25,236 nucleotides of DNA from NCBI GenBank assembly GCA_018500045.2, contig JAHBAQ020000068.1:1-25236 (forward strand). The letters run 5' to 3'. The notes below the pieces were generated by a model. That model saw only the letters and a list, made by a program, of their open reading frames with translations. It was not told where the DNA came from and made no database searches. The stretch is from Candidatus Shapirobacteria bacterium. GTDB lineage: Bacteria > Patescibacteriota > Microgenomatia > UBA12405. The translations under genes were made by a program, and so were the position numbers. Below, piece by piece: positions 15,846-22,800 of the stretch. Position 1 is the first letter of the stretch. Each line of letters begins with the position of its first letter.

Positions 15846-17225
15846 TTGAAAAAAATAGTTTTTCTTTTTTTATTTATATTTTTTTGGCTTATTTTTAGTA
15901 AGTCTATTTTAGCATCTGACAACATCTTTGGGCTACATTTAACCCAAACACAGGATTTATCCACTGCTAAAGACGTAATCAATAGTTCTGGCGGTGATTG
16001 GGGCTGGGCTACCATTGTTATTCGACTCGACCAACTAAACCACCAAACCTGGCAAGATTTTTTTGATGATTGCCGCAAATATCATATCATCCCTATAATT
16101 CGTTTATCTACTATAGGTGAAGGGGATAATTGGAAAATTCCACAAAATTCAGATATAGATAATCTAGCCACTTTTTTAAACTCTCTTAATTGGCCCACCA
16201 AAACCCAATATATTATTTTATTTAATGAAATCAATCACGGCCAGGAATGGGGTGGGGAAGTCGATATTAAAAATTATGTCGACACAGCCATTTACACCTC
16301 ACAAAAATTTAAAAGTTTAAATCAAAACTTTTTTATTCTTGGGTCAGCTATTGATTTGGCTTCACCTGATAAATCACCAAAATTCCTCTCTGCTAAAACT
16401 GTTTATCAACAAATCTATGATTACAAACCGGAATATTTCGATAATATCGACGGAATAGCTTCGCATTCCTATCCCAATCACGGCTTTATTGGTACTCCAA
16501 AAGACATTGGTCAACATAGTATTCGCGGCTACCAATGGGAATTAGAAACTATTAAAAAATTAAGTATCAAAAAAGAATTTCCAGTTTTTATTACCGAAAC
16601 CGGTTGGCCTCACAAAGAAGGAGTTAATAAAAAAAATATATTCTATACCACCAAAACCACTGCCCAATTTCTTCTAGACGCTTACCAAATTTGGTCAGAG
16701 GATTATCGAGTCAAAGCAGTTACTCCATTTATTTACAACTATCCCCAAATCCCTTTTGATCATTTCTCCTGGCTCGACCAAAATGAAAAACTTTTTCCAG
16801 AATATCAAAAATTTATTGACCAACCCAAAAATGCCAATACACCAGAACAAATTACTCGTTATGAATTATTCAAAAATCAAATTCCTTTTATTATTTTTGC
16901 CAACCATGAATACACTGGGCAAATCAGTCTTAAAAATATCGGTCAGTCAATTTGGGGGGAAAAAACTTTTTGTTTAGAACCTCAAAACACCGATCAAATT
17001 GAAATTACCCCGATTTGTGTTAACTCAAACGACCAAATTTACCCTGGTCAAATTAAAATATTCCCTTTCAGATTTAAAATAAAAGATTCTAACACCAAAA
17101 AAATTTCTATTTCTTGGCAAGATCTTCCGTCTACAGAAATAACGCTTTTTTCCGAAAATTCGATAATTTATCATCCAAAATTCAACTTGTTTGAAAAAAT
17201 TAGCAGCTTTTTTGCTAAATTTTGA
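15846..17225 (+). CDS. Secreted glycoside hydrolase-like TIM-barrel protein
   Basis: About 459 residues from a TTG start. An N-terminal signal peptide or anchor (KKIVFLFLFIFFWLIF, then SKSILASDN) precedes a TIM-barrel-type domain. Two glutamates sit in typical clan GH-A contexts: E128 in LFNEINHG (acid/base) and E251 in FITETGWP (nucleophile). SHSYPNHG also fits. By family it would cleave or remodel a polysaccharide outside the cytoplasm; the GH family and substrate are not determined. A C-terminal region of roughly 110 residues looks like a separate beta-rich domain. The frame extends further upstream to 15735 but that part lies inside the DRG gene and is not protein-like. The TTG is supported by the signal peptide and by an extended -10 ending 8 nt before it. 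Confidence 0.78.
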   Translation: MKKIVFLFLFIFFWLIFSKSILASDNIFGLHLTQTQDLSTAKDVINSSGGDWGWATIVIRLDQLNHQTWQDFFDDCRKYHIIPIIRLSTIGEGDNWKIPQNSDIDNLATFLNSLNWPTKTQYIILFNEINHGQEWGGEVDIKNYVDTAIYTSQKFKSLNQNFFILGSAIDLASPDKSPKFLSAKTVYQQIYDYKPEYFDNIDGIASHSYPNHGFIGTPKDIGQHSIRGYQWELETIKKLSIKKEFPVFITETGWPHKEGVNKKNIFYTTKTTAQFLLDAYQIWSEDYRVKAVTPFIYNYPQIPFDHFSWLDQNEKLFPEYQKFIDQPKNANTPEQITRYELFKNQIPFIIFANHEYTGQISLKNIGQSIWGEKTFCLEPQNTDQIEITPICVNSNDQIYPGQIKIFPFRFKIKDSNTKKISISWQDLPSTEITLFSENSIIYHPKFNLFEKISSFFAKF

Positions 17226-17231
17226 TAAAAT
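17226..17231 (+). promoter_or_regulatory. Extended -10 promoter for tRNA-Arg genes
   Basis: TTTGATAAAATA: TGA plus TAAAAT, overlapping the TGA stop of the glycosidase gene and lying 15 nt before tRNA-Arg(TCT). The same TGATAAAATA string occurs at 17411, 19864 and 24772. Confidence 0.55.
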
Positions 17232-17246
17232 ACCATAGTTTTACTT

Positions 17247-17320
17247 GTCCTCATAGCTCAGTTGGATAGAGCGCCTCCCTTCTAAGGAGGAGGTCGCAGG
17301 TTCGATCCCTGCTGAGGATA
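17247..17320 (+). tRNA. tRNA-Arg (anticodon UCU)
   Basis: Acceptor GTCCTCA/TGAGGAT (one G-U end pair), anticodon stem CCTCC/GGAGG with loop CTTCTAA, anticodon TCT, and T arm CAGGTTCGATCCCTG. No CCA is encoded. Confidence 0.94.
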
Positions 17321-17330
17321 CTTTTATCCC

Positions 17331-17402
17331 GCGCCTATAGCTCAATGGATAGAGTACTAGTCTTCGGAACTAGTGATGGGGGTTCGATTCCCTCTAGGCG
17401 TA
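17331..17402 (+). tRNA. tRNA-Arg (anticodon UCG)
   Basis: Acceptor GCGCCTA/TAGGCGT, anticodon stem CTAGT/ACTAG with loop CTTCGGA, anticodon TCG, and T arm GGGGTTCGATTCCCT. It lies 10 nt after the first tRNA-Arg, so probably one transcript. Confidence 0.93.
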
Positions 17403-17413
17403 CTCAAAGGTGA

Positions 17414-17419
17414 TAAAAT
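17414..17419 (+). promoter_or_regulatory. Extended -10 promoter for tRNA-Lys
   Basis: TGATAAAATATCA: TGA plus TAAAAT, 11 nt before the tRNA-Lys 5' end. The box lies within a short palindrome (TGATA...TATCA). Confidence 0.55.
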
Positions 17420-17430
17420 ATCACATCCTT

Positions 17431-17503
17431 GGGTCTGTAGCTCAGTTGGTAGAGCGGTCGCCTCTTAAGCGATTGGTCGCGGGTTCGAGTCCCGCCGGAC
17501 CCA
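17431..17503 (+). tRNA. tRNA-Lys (anticodon CUU)
   Basis: Acceptor GGGTCTG/CGGACCC, anticodon stem GTCGC/GCGAT with loop CTCTTAA, anticodon CTT, and T arm CGGGTTCGAGTCCCG. The discriminator is A. Confidence 0.93.
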
Positions 17504-17513
17504 CACTGACTTT

Positions 17514-17564
17514 TCTGATCTGGCATTCCGGTATTATTTCTATAGTGCTGGATGCCAGTTCAGA
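17514..17564. repeat. Imperfect inverted repeat between tRNA-Lys and tRNA-Leu
   Basis: TCTGA-T-CTGGCAT (17514-17526) and ATGCCAG-T-TCAGA (17552-17564) are complementary over 12 of 13 positions (one T-T mismatch). The loop of 25 nt contains TATTAT and TATAGT -10-like strings. It may be a terminator for tRNA-Lys, a promoter region for tRNA-Leu, or a small palindromic element. Confidence 0.55.
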
Positions 17565-17576
17565 GGAGTCATCCCC

Positions 17577-17661
17577 GCCGCAATGTTGGAATTGGTAGAC
17601 AAGCACGGCTTAGGACCGTGTGCCGAAAGGTGTAGAGGTTCAAGTCCTCTTTGCGGCACCA
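17577..17661 (+). tRNA. tRNA-Leu (anticodon UAG), CCA encoded
   Basis: A class II tRNA. Acceptor GCCGCAA/TTGCGGC, anticodon stem CACGG/CCGTG with loop CTTAGGA, anticodon TAG, variable arm TGCCGAAAGGTG and T arm AGGTTCAAGTCCT. CCA follows the discriminator at 17659-17661. None of the other tRNAs whose 3' flank I checked encodes CCA. Confidence 0.94.
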
Positions 17662-17682
17662 AAATACAAAGTGAAATTTTAT

Positions 17683-18249
17683 TTAATTCTTTCGTGACAA
17701 ATATTGTCCTGTTTCTGTACTTACCAAAATTTCTTCTCCGGTTTTAATAAACAAAGGTACTAAAACCTTCAAACCAGTATCCAAAACCGCATTTTTAGTT
17801 GCATTAGTTGCCGTATCACCTTTAACCGAATTCTCTGCTTCGACTACAGTATAAGCAATAGTTTTAGGCAAACTGATACCCACTGCTTTCTCATCATAAA
17901 ATTTTATTCTATAAAGCAATCCTTCTTTTAAATAAACCTTATCATCACCCACAATCTCTACTGGCACTGAATATTGTTCAAAAGTTCTTGGTTCGATAAA
18001 AACATAATTTGACCCATCAAAGTAAGAATATTCGGCTTCATTCGTTTCTACTATTACTTCTTCTACTTTTTCACCCGATTTATATGTATATTCTACAACT
18101 CTACCAGTATACAAATTTTTTAATTTAGTTCTATAAAAAGCCGAACCTTTACCTGGAGACACAAAAGATGTGTCCACAATCATATGCGGCTCTTCTTGAA
18201 AAAGTATGTAAATACCTCGTTTGAATTGTGATGTTGATATAACTCCCAT
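17683..18249 (-). CDS. efp: Translation elongation factor P
   Basis: Relieves ribosome stalling at polyproline. It has 188 residues with the three-domain EF-P layout. Domain I has K34 in the loop SPGKGSAFYR, the site that is beta-lysylated, rhamnosylated (as Arg) or otherwise modified in other bacteria. Domain II has TFEQYSVP. The C-terminal domain has LKVLVPLFIKTGEEILVSTETGQYLSR, close to the EF-P signature. No modification enzyme (EpmA/EpmB, EarP, YmfI) is visible nearby, so the Lys may stay unmodified; that is inference. TGGTAAAAT ends 7 nt before the ATG, predicting a leaderless message. Confidence 0.96.
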   Translation of the reverse strand: MGVISTSQFKRGIYILFQEEPHMIVDTSFVSPGKGSAFYRTKLKNLYTGRVVEYTYKSGEKVEEVIVETNEAEYSYFDGSNYVFIEPRTFEQYSVPVEIVGDDKVYLKEGLLYRIKFYDEKAVGISLPKTIAYTVVEAENSVKGDTATNATKNAVLDTGLKVLVPLFIKTGEEILVSTETGQYLSRKN

Positions 18250-18256
18250 AGGCTTG

Positions 18257-18262
18257 ATTTTA
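18257..18262 (-). promoter_or_regulatory. Extended -10 promoter of efp (leaderless)
   Basis: The minus strand reads TGGTAAAAT, ending 7 nt before the efp ATG. It lies just downstream of the terminator of the preceding gene. Confidence 0.6.
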
Positions 18263-18306
18263 CCACAAAAAAATTTTTAGAAAATGACTGCTCCCTTTTT
18301 TAGACC

Positions 18307-18350
18307 AAAAAAAATCCCAGAGCATGCTTTTAGAGGAGCCACCCCGGGAT
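18307..18350 (-). terminator. Rho-independent terminator of the lysozyme-fold gene
   Basis: On the minus strand ATCCC (18350-18346) pairs with GGGAT (18318-18314), and the stem is followed at once by eight T. The 27-nt interior is G/C-rich and may fold further (GGCTCC, GCATGC). It sits between the gene ending at 18409 and the efp promoter, as expected. The remainder of 18351-18408 is AT-rich with nothing I recognise. Confidence 0.7.
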
Positions 18351-18408
18351 CTGATAAGTAATATATCATAATATTATATACATGTCAATAATGCATCATA
18401 AGTACACA

Positions 18409-19020
18409 CTACAACTTCCCATTTTCCATTTCATTTATGAACTGAGTTACCCCTCTAGCCCAGGAACCATTTGAACTTGGACAATATTTTTTCATTATCA
18501 ACTCCGGAGTTGTTAATCCTTTATCGAAATATTCCCTTTTTAAATACTCAGCATAACTTTTAATAGCTAGCTCATAACTTTCAAATTTTAACGTCCCTCG
18601 TTTGTGTATTCCGTACCCCCAACAATTATGAGAATCTTCCGGTGCCTTTTTACACAAATTTGATTCTTGTTGAGCAATCGCTACAATCCAGTAATATTCA
18701 AATCCATAGTCTTTCGAAACTTGATAGATCAAATCAGAATAGGGGACCAATGGCGATTTATATTTCTCCAAATATCTTTTTATAATCAATGGTCTAGCGT
18801 CATCTGCCGCAATTTCACCTTTTATCTTAATCTGGTTCTTATCTCCTTCTGATTCACCAATAGTTAAACTATTTTCAGGCTTTTCATCAATAATACCCAA
18901 AACATCTGGGCTACCCAGCCGACTTAAATAAACCACTTCACTAAAACCAACAAACACACCGAATACCATCAAAATTGCACAAGTTACCGCCTTATATATT
19001 CGCTTAGGTGACTTCCCCAT
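18409..19020 (-). CDS. Membrane-anchored lysozyme-fold (transglycosylase/glucosaminidase-like) protein
   Basis: A 203-residue protein with one N-terminal membrane segment (about 11-33) and a linker rich in charged residues, so the catalytic part should be outside the cytoplasm. Residues about 95-200 resemble a lysozyme-like glucosaminidase/transglycosylase domain: YYWIVAIAQQESNLCKK with candidate catalytic E119, then CWGYGIHKRG, FESYELAIKSYAEYLKREY, and a late Cys-Pro at 180-181. C123 and C133 could form a disulfide. The likely role is peptidoglycan cleavage in growth or division. It is divergent from the trigger factor gene with overlapping -10 boxes, and a terminator follows. Fold confidence is moderate; the exact reaction is unknown. 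Confidence 0.7.
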   Translation of the reverse strand: MGKSPKRIYKAVTCAILMVFGVFVGFSEVVYLSRLGSPDVLGIIDEKPENSLTIGESEGDKNQIKIKGEIAADDARPLIIKRYLEKYKSPLVPYSDLIYQVSKDYGFEYYWIVAIAQQESNLCKKAPEDSHNCWGYGIHKRGTLKFESYELAIKSYAEYLKREYFDKGLTTPELIMKKYCPSSNGSWARGVTQFINEMENGKL

Positions 19021-19025
19021 ATTTA

Positions 19026-19039
19026 TATTATGGTATCAT
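19026..19039. promoter_or_regulatory. Overlapping divergent -10 boxes (lysozyme-fold gene / tig)
   Basis: Minus strand: CATAAT (19032-19027), 6 nt before the ATG at 19020. Plus strand: TATTAT (19026-19031), 8 nt before the ATG at 19040, and TATCAT (19034-19039), 9 nt before the ATG at 19049. CATAAT and TATTAT occupy the same five base pairs on opposite strands. Confidence 0.5.
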
Positions 19040-19855
19040 ATGACACTTATGAAACAAAACTCACCAATTCAAAAACTTTCCAATAAAACTTTTACTCTCA
19101 GTCTCGAAATTCCTGTTGCTGACATCAAAAAAGAGTATCAGGAACATCTCAAAACTTTTCAATCCAATTTCGAAACTAAAGGTTTTCGTAAAGGTAAAGC
19201 TCCAATGGAAGTTGTTGAAGCCAACGTTTCTCCAGAAAAAATGTTTGAAGAAGTCGCTTCTCATTTAATTTCTCACGCCTATGGACACGCTCTTGACGAA
19301 CACCAACTTAAACCAATTATTCAACCTCAAGTAAAATTCAAAAACGAAAAACCTGATTTCGAACACGATTGGCAAATAGAGGTTACCAGTTGTGAACTTC
19401 CAGAAATCGAATTAAAAGACAAGTATCTCGACGAAATTAAAAAAATTAATACCGACAAATCTATTACAGACGACAACCAAAAAATGGACCAAATTATCAA
19501 AGCTTTAATTAAAAACACCAAACTAGATCTCCCAGAAATTTTAATTGAATCCGATCTTGAATCTCACCTTTCAAATTTAATCAATCAAACCGCCCAAGCT
19601 GGTATCACTGTCCAACAGTATCTCGAAGGTCAAAAACAAACCATTGAAAGTTACAAAGAAACCTTAAGACAAAGAATTATTGATGAATGGACTATAAACC
19701 TAGCCATCAGCAAAATTGCCAAAGATAATAAGATTGAAGTTTCCGAAGAAGAAGTCAAGGATATATTAACTAAAAATCCTAATTTAGGATCAAATATAAA
19801 TATGGTCTATTACCTTCTCACTCAACAAAAAGTGTTTGATTTCCTCAAAAAGTAA
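19040..19855 (+). CDS. tig: Trigger factor lacking the PPIase domain
   Basis: A ribosome-bound chaperone for nascent chains. It has 271 residues against about 430 in E. coli. The N-terminal ribosome-binding domain is present, with the GFRKGKAP signature (about 53-60) that docks on ribosomal protein L23. The N domain runs to VTSCELPEIELKDKYLDEI (about 127-145) and then passes straight into the helical C-terminal substrate domain (LPEILIESDLESHLSNL onward). The FKBP-type isomerase domain is missing. The C-terminal domain is also short, ending after a single KNPNLGSNINMVYYLLTQQKVFDFL stretch. The start may be the ATG at 19040 or the one at 19049; each has a -10-like box at leaderless spacing. 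Confidence 0.9.
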   Translation: MTLMKQNSPIQKLSNKTFTLSLEIPVADIKKEYQEHLKTFQSNFETKGFRKGKAPMEVVEANVSPEKMFEEVASHLISHAYGHALDEHQLKPIIQPQVKFKNEKPDFEHDWQIEVTSCELPEIELKDKYLDEIKKINTDKSITDDNQKMDQIIKALIKNTKLDLPEILIESDLESHLSNLINQTAQAGITVQQYLEGQKQTIESYKETLRQRIIDEWTINLAISKIAKDNKIEVSEEEVKDILTKNPNLGSNINMVYYLLTQQKVFDFLKK

Positions 19856-19866
19856 CTCTTCTGTGA

Positions 19867-19872
19867 TAAAAT
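19867..19872 (+). promoter_or_regulatory. Extended -10 promoter (leaderless) of the 19881 gene
   Basis: TGTGATAAAATA: TGA plus TAAAAT, 8 nt before the ATG at 19881. It shares the 10-mer TGATAAAATA with three other sites in the window. Confidence 0.6.
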
Positions 19873-19880
19873 AGGCCACT

Positions 19881-20456
19881 ATGGCAGGTGGTTTTGGGTC
19901 TAAGCTTAACCCAAAAAATAAGTCTTTTAGTCTTAAAAAGAATAATAGCGAAATTCTCAAAGAATTTCCCGATACTTCAGTTCCCAATAAACCAAAACTT
20001 TCCGGCACTCTTTTCCCTGGTCAAAGTATTAATTTTAATAAAGAAGAACAAACAAAAACTAATTTTACCCGAGAATTTTTAGCCAAAACCGTTAATCAAG
20101 AACACGCTATTTTTGTCAACCAACATACCCAGGAAATAAAACAGTCCATTGATCAACTTAAAGATGAAATTAAAAAATTAGTATTATCCGCTCAAAATTT
20201 AGACCAAGAAATTGTTCAAGCATCTGAGCAAAATATACCAGAAAGTAACGAATATCAATTAAATTTTCTCCAAAGAATCAGAAACCTTGTCATCCAATTC
20301 CGCCAAAATATCGACGAATCCTGCATTTGGCTTCAAAGTTTCAATCGTAAAAAATCCCGTAAAAATGCTTTCTGGGGTAATGTTAGAAACAAAAAGAATG
20401 GCGGAGAACAGTATCTTTTCAGTGGTGAACACAGCGTCGCCCGTTCTGCGAACTAA
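19881..20456 (+). CDS. Conserved-looking protein of unknown function
   Basis: A 191-residue soluble protein with no function I can assign. The N-terminal third (1-70) is low-complexity, with many Asn, Lys and Ser and short motifs such as LSGTLFPGQSI. Residues about 75-160 are predicted long helices with heptad-like hydrophobics (HTQEIKQSIDQLKDEIKKLV, LNFLQRIRNLVIQFRQNI), consistent with a coiled coil. The C-terminus is distinctive: KNAFWGNVRNKKNGGEQYLF followed by SGEHSVARSAN. From memory this tail recalls CPR-restricted families of unknown function (DUF5660 is one to test). It lies 26 nt after tig with its own leaderless promoter, then tRNA-Val. A possible partner of translation or folding by context only. 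Confidence 0.6.
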   Translation: MAGGFGSKLNPKNKSFSLKKNNSEILKEFPDTSVPNKPKLSGTLFPGQSINFNKEEQTKTNFTREFLAKTVNQEHAIFVNQHTQEIKQSIDQLKDEIKKLVLSAQNLDQEIVQASEQNIPESNEYQLNFLQRIRNLVIQFRQNIDESCIWLQSFNRKKSRKNAFWGNVRNKKNGGEQYLFSGEHSVARSAN

Positions 20457-20460
20457 AATC

Positions 20461-20489
20461 TTGGATATTTTTTACTCTTACGATATAAT
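20461..20489 (+). promoter_or_regulatory. Promoter of tRNA-Val(GAC)
   Basis: TTGGAT (20461-20466), 17-nt spacer, TATAAT (20484-20489), 9 nt before the tRNA. It is one of the few sites in the window with a recognisable -35 at ideal spacing. Confidence 0.65.
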
Positions 20490-20498
20490 CCTTTCTAC

Positions 20499-20572
20499 GA
20501 GTCTATAGCTCAGTTGGTTAGAGCGCTTCGTTGACATCGAAGAGGTCAGAGGTCCGAGTCCTCTTAGACTCA
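20499..20572 (+). tRNA. tRNA-Val (anticodon GAC)
   Basis: Acceptor GAGTCTA/TAGACTC, anticodon stem CTTCG/CGAAG with loop TTGACAT, anticodon GAC, and T arm GAGGTCCGAGTCCTC. The discriminator is A. It borders the atypical cassette at 20639-21353. Confidence 0.94.
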
Positions 20573-20638
20573 CACTTTTACACTACTCCCAAAATATTTC
20601 CCAAACACCGAATTGTAAACAATGAATATCCTATAACA

Positions 20639-20667
20639 TTGACATTATACCCATTTTTTGATACAAT
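20639..20667 (+). promoter_or_regulatory. Near-consensus sigma-70-type promoter of the membrane protein cassette
   Basis: Perfect TTGACA (20639-20644), exactly 17 nt, then TACAAT (20662-20667) with a TGA extension. This is the best -35/-10 pair in the window. Transcription would begin near 20674, leaving a leader of about 145 nt, in contrast to the leaderless pattern elsewhere. Confidence 0.75.
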
Positions 20668-20741
20668 AAGCTATATAAACCCAATTATGGTTTTTGCACC
20701 AAAAGTTGGATTTATAGTCCTTTAACAAGTTGGAGTAAGTT

Positions 20742-20790
20742 CAAAGAATCCGATTTGGAAATAATTTTTATTTTCAGTTCGGATTCTTTG
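20742..20790 (+). promoter_or_regulatory. 12-bp hairpin in the 5' leader of the cassette gene
   Basis: CAAAGAATCCGA (20742-20753) and TCGGATTCTTTG (20779-20790) are exact complements around a 25-nt AT-rich loop. With wobble pairs the stem extends to about 15 bp. It lies in the transcribed leader, 14 nt before an AGGGGG at 20804-20809. It may control transcription or translation of the downstream gene. It has no T-run directly after it. Confidence 0.7.
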
Positions 20791-20819
20791 GATAAAAATA
20801 ATTAGGGGGATGTATCTCA

Positions 20820-21248
20820 ATGACTAAGAACAATGGAAAGACCGAGAACTCGGTGACCCTTATTTCGCTCAACGTAGCGAAATGTCTCGCTCATACCAGT
20901 TTACCTTTACTTTTAGTTCTATTTCTGATCGACGTAGTGTTAAGCGCCGTGGCACCGACAATCACTTTCAATCTCAAGAACATCTGGATGTTGTGCCTGC
21001 TCGTCACCGCCGCCACCTACCCAATCCCATTCTTTGATAGAGGGAATATGAGCAAGAGTCAACACAGATTAGGTGTCGTTATCTCAATTGGAATTTCGGT
21101 TTTTCTTGTCTACTTAATCTGGCCATTCGCAGTCAGAGGTATCTCGTTTATTAATGACACAATCAACATTCTAGAAGCCGTTCTTATCTGCGCACCCGCC
21201 AGAGTATTCCAGGTACTGCATCAGAAACTCTACGAGTTTCTCAATTAA
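20820..21248 (+). CDS. Small multi-pass membrane protein, unknown, probably foreign
   Basis: 142 residues that I do not recognise. The N-terminus is polar (about 1-22). Membrane segments are likely at about 27-47 (LPLLLVLFLIDVVLSAVAP), 54-72 (IWMLCLLVTAATYPIPFF) and 85-106 (LGVVISIGISVFLVYLIWPF). A fourth stretch at 112-130 is less hydrophobic. The short loop FDRGNMSKSQHR is basic. Codon and base use differ from its neighbours, with visibly more G and C. It also has the only convincing Shine-Dalgarno sequence in the window (AGGGGG, 10 nt before the ATG), a consensus promoter, a hairpin leader and a branched terminator. These traits suggest a horizontally acquired, self-contained cassette next to a tRNA gene. 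It could be a toxin, immunity or transport protein; nothing in the sequence decides. Confidence 0.65.
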   Translation: MTKNNGKTENSVTLISLNVAKCLAHTSLPLLLVLFLIDVVLSAVAPTITFNLKNIWMLCLLVTAATYPIPFFDRGNMSKSQHRLGVVISIGISVFLVYLIWPFAVRGISFINDTINILEAVLICAPARVFQVLHQKLYEFLN

Positions 21249-21286
21249 CCCCTGCGTACATCTGCTGCGTTATACTCCAACAACCC

Positions 21287-21353
21287 AAGGCCCTGCGCGC
21301 GTACACCTTTGGTGTAATACACTTTTAGTGTAGAATGCGCGCAGGATCCTTTT
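21287..21353 (+). terminator. Three-way-junction terminator-like RNA element
   Basis: The outer stem CCTGCGCGC (21292-21300) / GCGCGCAGG (21337-21345) is 9 perfect bp. It can extend by AAGG (21287-21290) / CCTT (21348-21351) across a small internal loop. It encloses two tandem perfect hairpins: TACACC-TTT-GGTGTA (21302-21316) and TACACT-TTT-AGTGTA (21318-21332). Four T follow at 21350-21353. It lies 38 nt after the membrane protein stop. It may end that transcript, or may be part of a small RNA; a TATACT string at 21271-21276 could be a promoter for the latter. Confidence 0.7.
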
Positions 21354-21358
21354 CAAAT

Positions 21359-22795
21359 TTACTGATATCTATAAATATTTATTTTCTCTCCACTTTTCAC
21401 TAAAGGATAATTCATTTTAATTATGTCCCAATCTTCCGTCTTTAAATCCATTTTATGTTTTGGCTCTACAATATAATCAAACTTAAAATTTCTCATTTCC
21501 ATAAACGACCAAATTTGTCCCGCCACATCTGTCGGCCATTCACCCAACATCCACCCTTGTCTATGTGACAACGACAATGGCACTGAATTAGCCCTGGCCA
21601 AATAAATAATCTTTTTATCTTCTCCCACTTCTTTTTTAATTTCCTCAGCCACCTTAGTATCAATATCGGCCTCAATTTCCAATTGAAAATGATAATTGCT
21701 CACTCTAATTCCGTTATAAATTAATACCGGTAAGACTAATACCACCAAAATTTTGCTTTTACTCCATATAAAATTCAAACCCATAGCTGCCAAAATTACT
21801 ATTAACGGTATATAAACATCAGCATAATATTGATGTATTAAATTCCCATTTGGCACCATTAACCAATAAACAAAAACCCCAATACCCCACAAAGCCAATG
21901 GAATAATTTTTCTATCTTTTTTAAAAATCCCCACCAAAAATCCCAACATAGCCAATCCACTGGCCGTTTTCCCCATAGTTTCTCCGGCTACATTTTTCCA
22001 CACTAAATTTTTTAAAATTCCCAAATCCATCATTTTTTCCCTTCCAAACAAAACCCAATTTTCCCAACTTACATCAATATTTAAATATTTAGTCCACCAC
22101 CTCCACCAACCATAAAACATTATTCCCATTAAACCAATAATCAAATAATCCCAAATTTTACTTTTTCTTAACCATAAGAAATATCCCAATAGAGGTAAAC
22201 AAATCAAACCAAACGGTCGACTAGCCACACTTATTCCCAGCATCAATCCCGACAAAATCAAATTTATTTTCTTGCCATTTTCTTTATAGTGCCACATCAA
22301 ACATAATGAAACCAAAATAAAGCTTACTGCCATCGCATCAGGATGAAGTGCATGACCCACAAAAAATATACTTCCCGGCATAAAACTATAAATAATTAAC
22401 CCCAAAATTGCCGTCTCTTTATTAATCCATTTCTTGAGTAAATCAAACAAAGCCAATGATCCTAATATATACAAGATCAAATTTACCAATCGACCAACCC
22501 AAATTTCCGGACCTAAAACTTTATAACCTAAAGCAATTAATCCTTCGTAAAACGGCATTTCCAAAAAAAAATAGCCATCAATATTAGATACTGGTCTCAT
22601 CAAACAAGCTTTCGGTTTAAAAAAACTTGCCTTACCGCTATACAAAAAATAAGTCACACATTCTGTATCAGTTTGTCTCATCGAATGAGCATCCAATGGT
22701 AACACTGTAAAATTTTTCAACCTTACCACTAGACCCACCAACAAAATTATTAATACCAAAATCCAACTTTTGTTTTTTAATTGATCCAAAATCAT
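21359..22795 (-). CDS. Integral membrane glycosyltransferase (GT39/ArnT-like, GT-C fold)
   Basis: A 478-residue polytopic protein with about ten membrane segments. After the first helix a loop has PLDAHSMRQTDTE, the acidic-His-Arg-Gln pattern typical of dolichyl-phosphate-mannose-type and ArnT-like GT-C enzymes (D35 and neighbours would bind the lipid-phosphate sugar donor). Later segments include FFVGHALHPDAMAVSF and SVASRPFGLICLPLLGYF, as in that superfamily. The C-terminal 100 residues form a soluble domain. It probably transfers sugars from a polyprenyl-phosphate donor to a surface glycan or protein outside the membrane. A TAAAAT box lies 5 nt before the ATG. It is convergent with the foreign cassette and divergent from the thrS leader. 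Confidence 0.85.
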   Translation of the reverse strand: MILDQLKNKSWILVLIILLVGLVVRLKNFTVLPLDAHSMRQTDTECVTYFLYSGKASFFKPKACLMRPVSNIDGYFFLEMPFYEGLIALGYKVLGPEIWVGRLVNLILYILGSLALFDLLKKWINKETAILGLIIYSFMPGSIFFVGHALHPDAMAVSFILVSLCLMWHYKENGKKINLILSGLMLGISVASRPFGLICLPLLGYFLWLRKSKIWDYLIIGLMGIMFYGWWRWWTKYLNIDVSWENWVLFGREKMMDLGILKNLVWKNVAGETMGKTASGLAMLGFLVGIFKKDRKIIPLALWGIGVFVYWLMVPNGNLIHQYYADVYIPLIVILAAMGLNFIWSKSKILVVLVLPVLIYNGIRVSNYHFQLEIEADIDTKVAEEIKKEVGEDKKIIYLARANSVPLSLSHRQGWMLGEWPTDVAGQIWSFMEMRNFKFDYIVEPKHKMDLKTEDWDIIKMNYPLVKSGEKINIYRYQ

Positions 22796-22800
22796 AATTA

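Noticed and set aside
20499..21358. Integrated element with tRNA-Val attachment-site duplication
   Set aside because: I could not find a repeat of the tRNA-Val 3' end downstream of the cassette, and there is no integrase, so site-specific integration is not supported.
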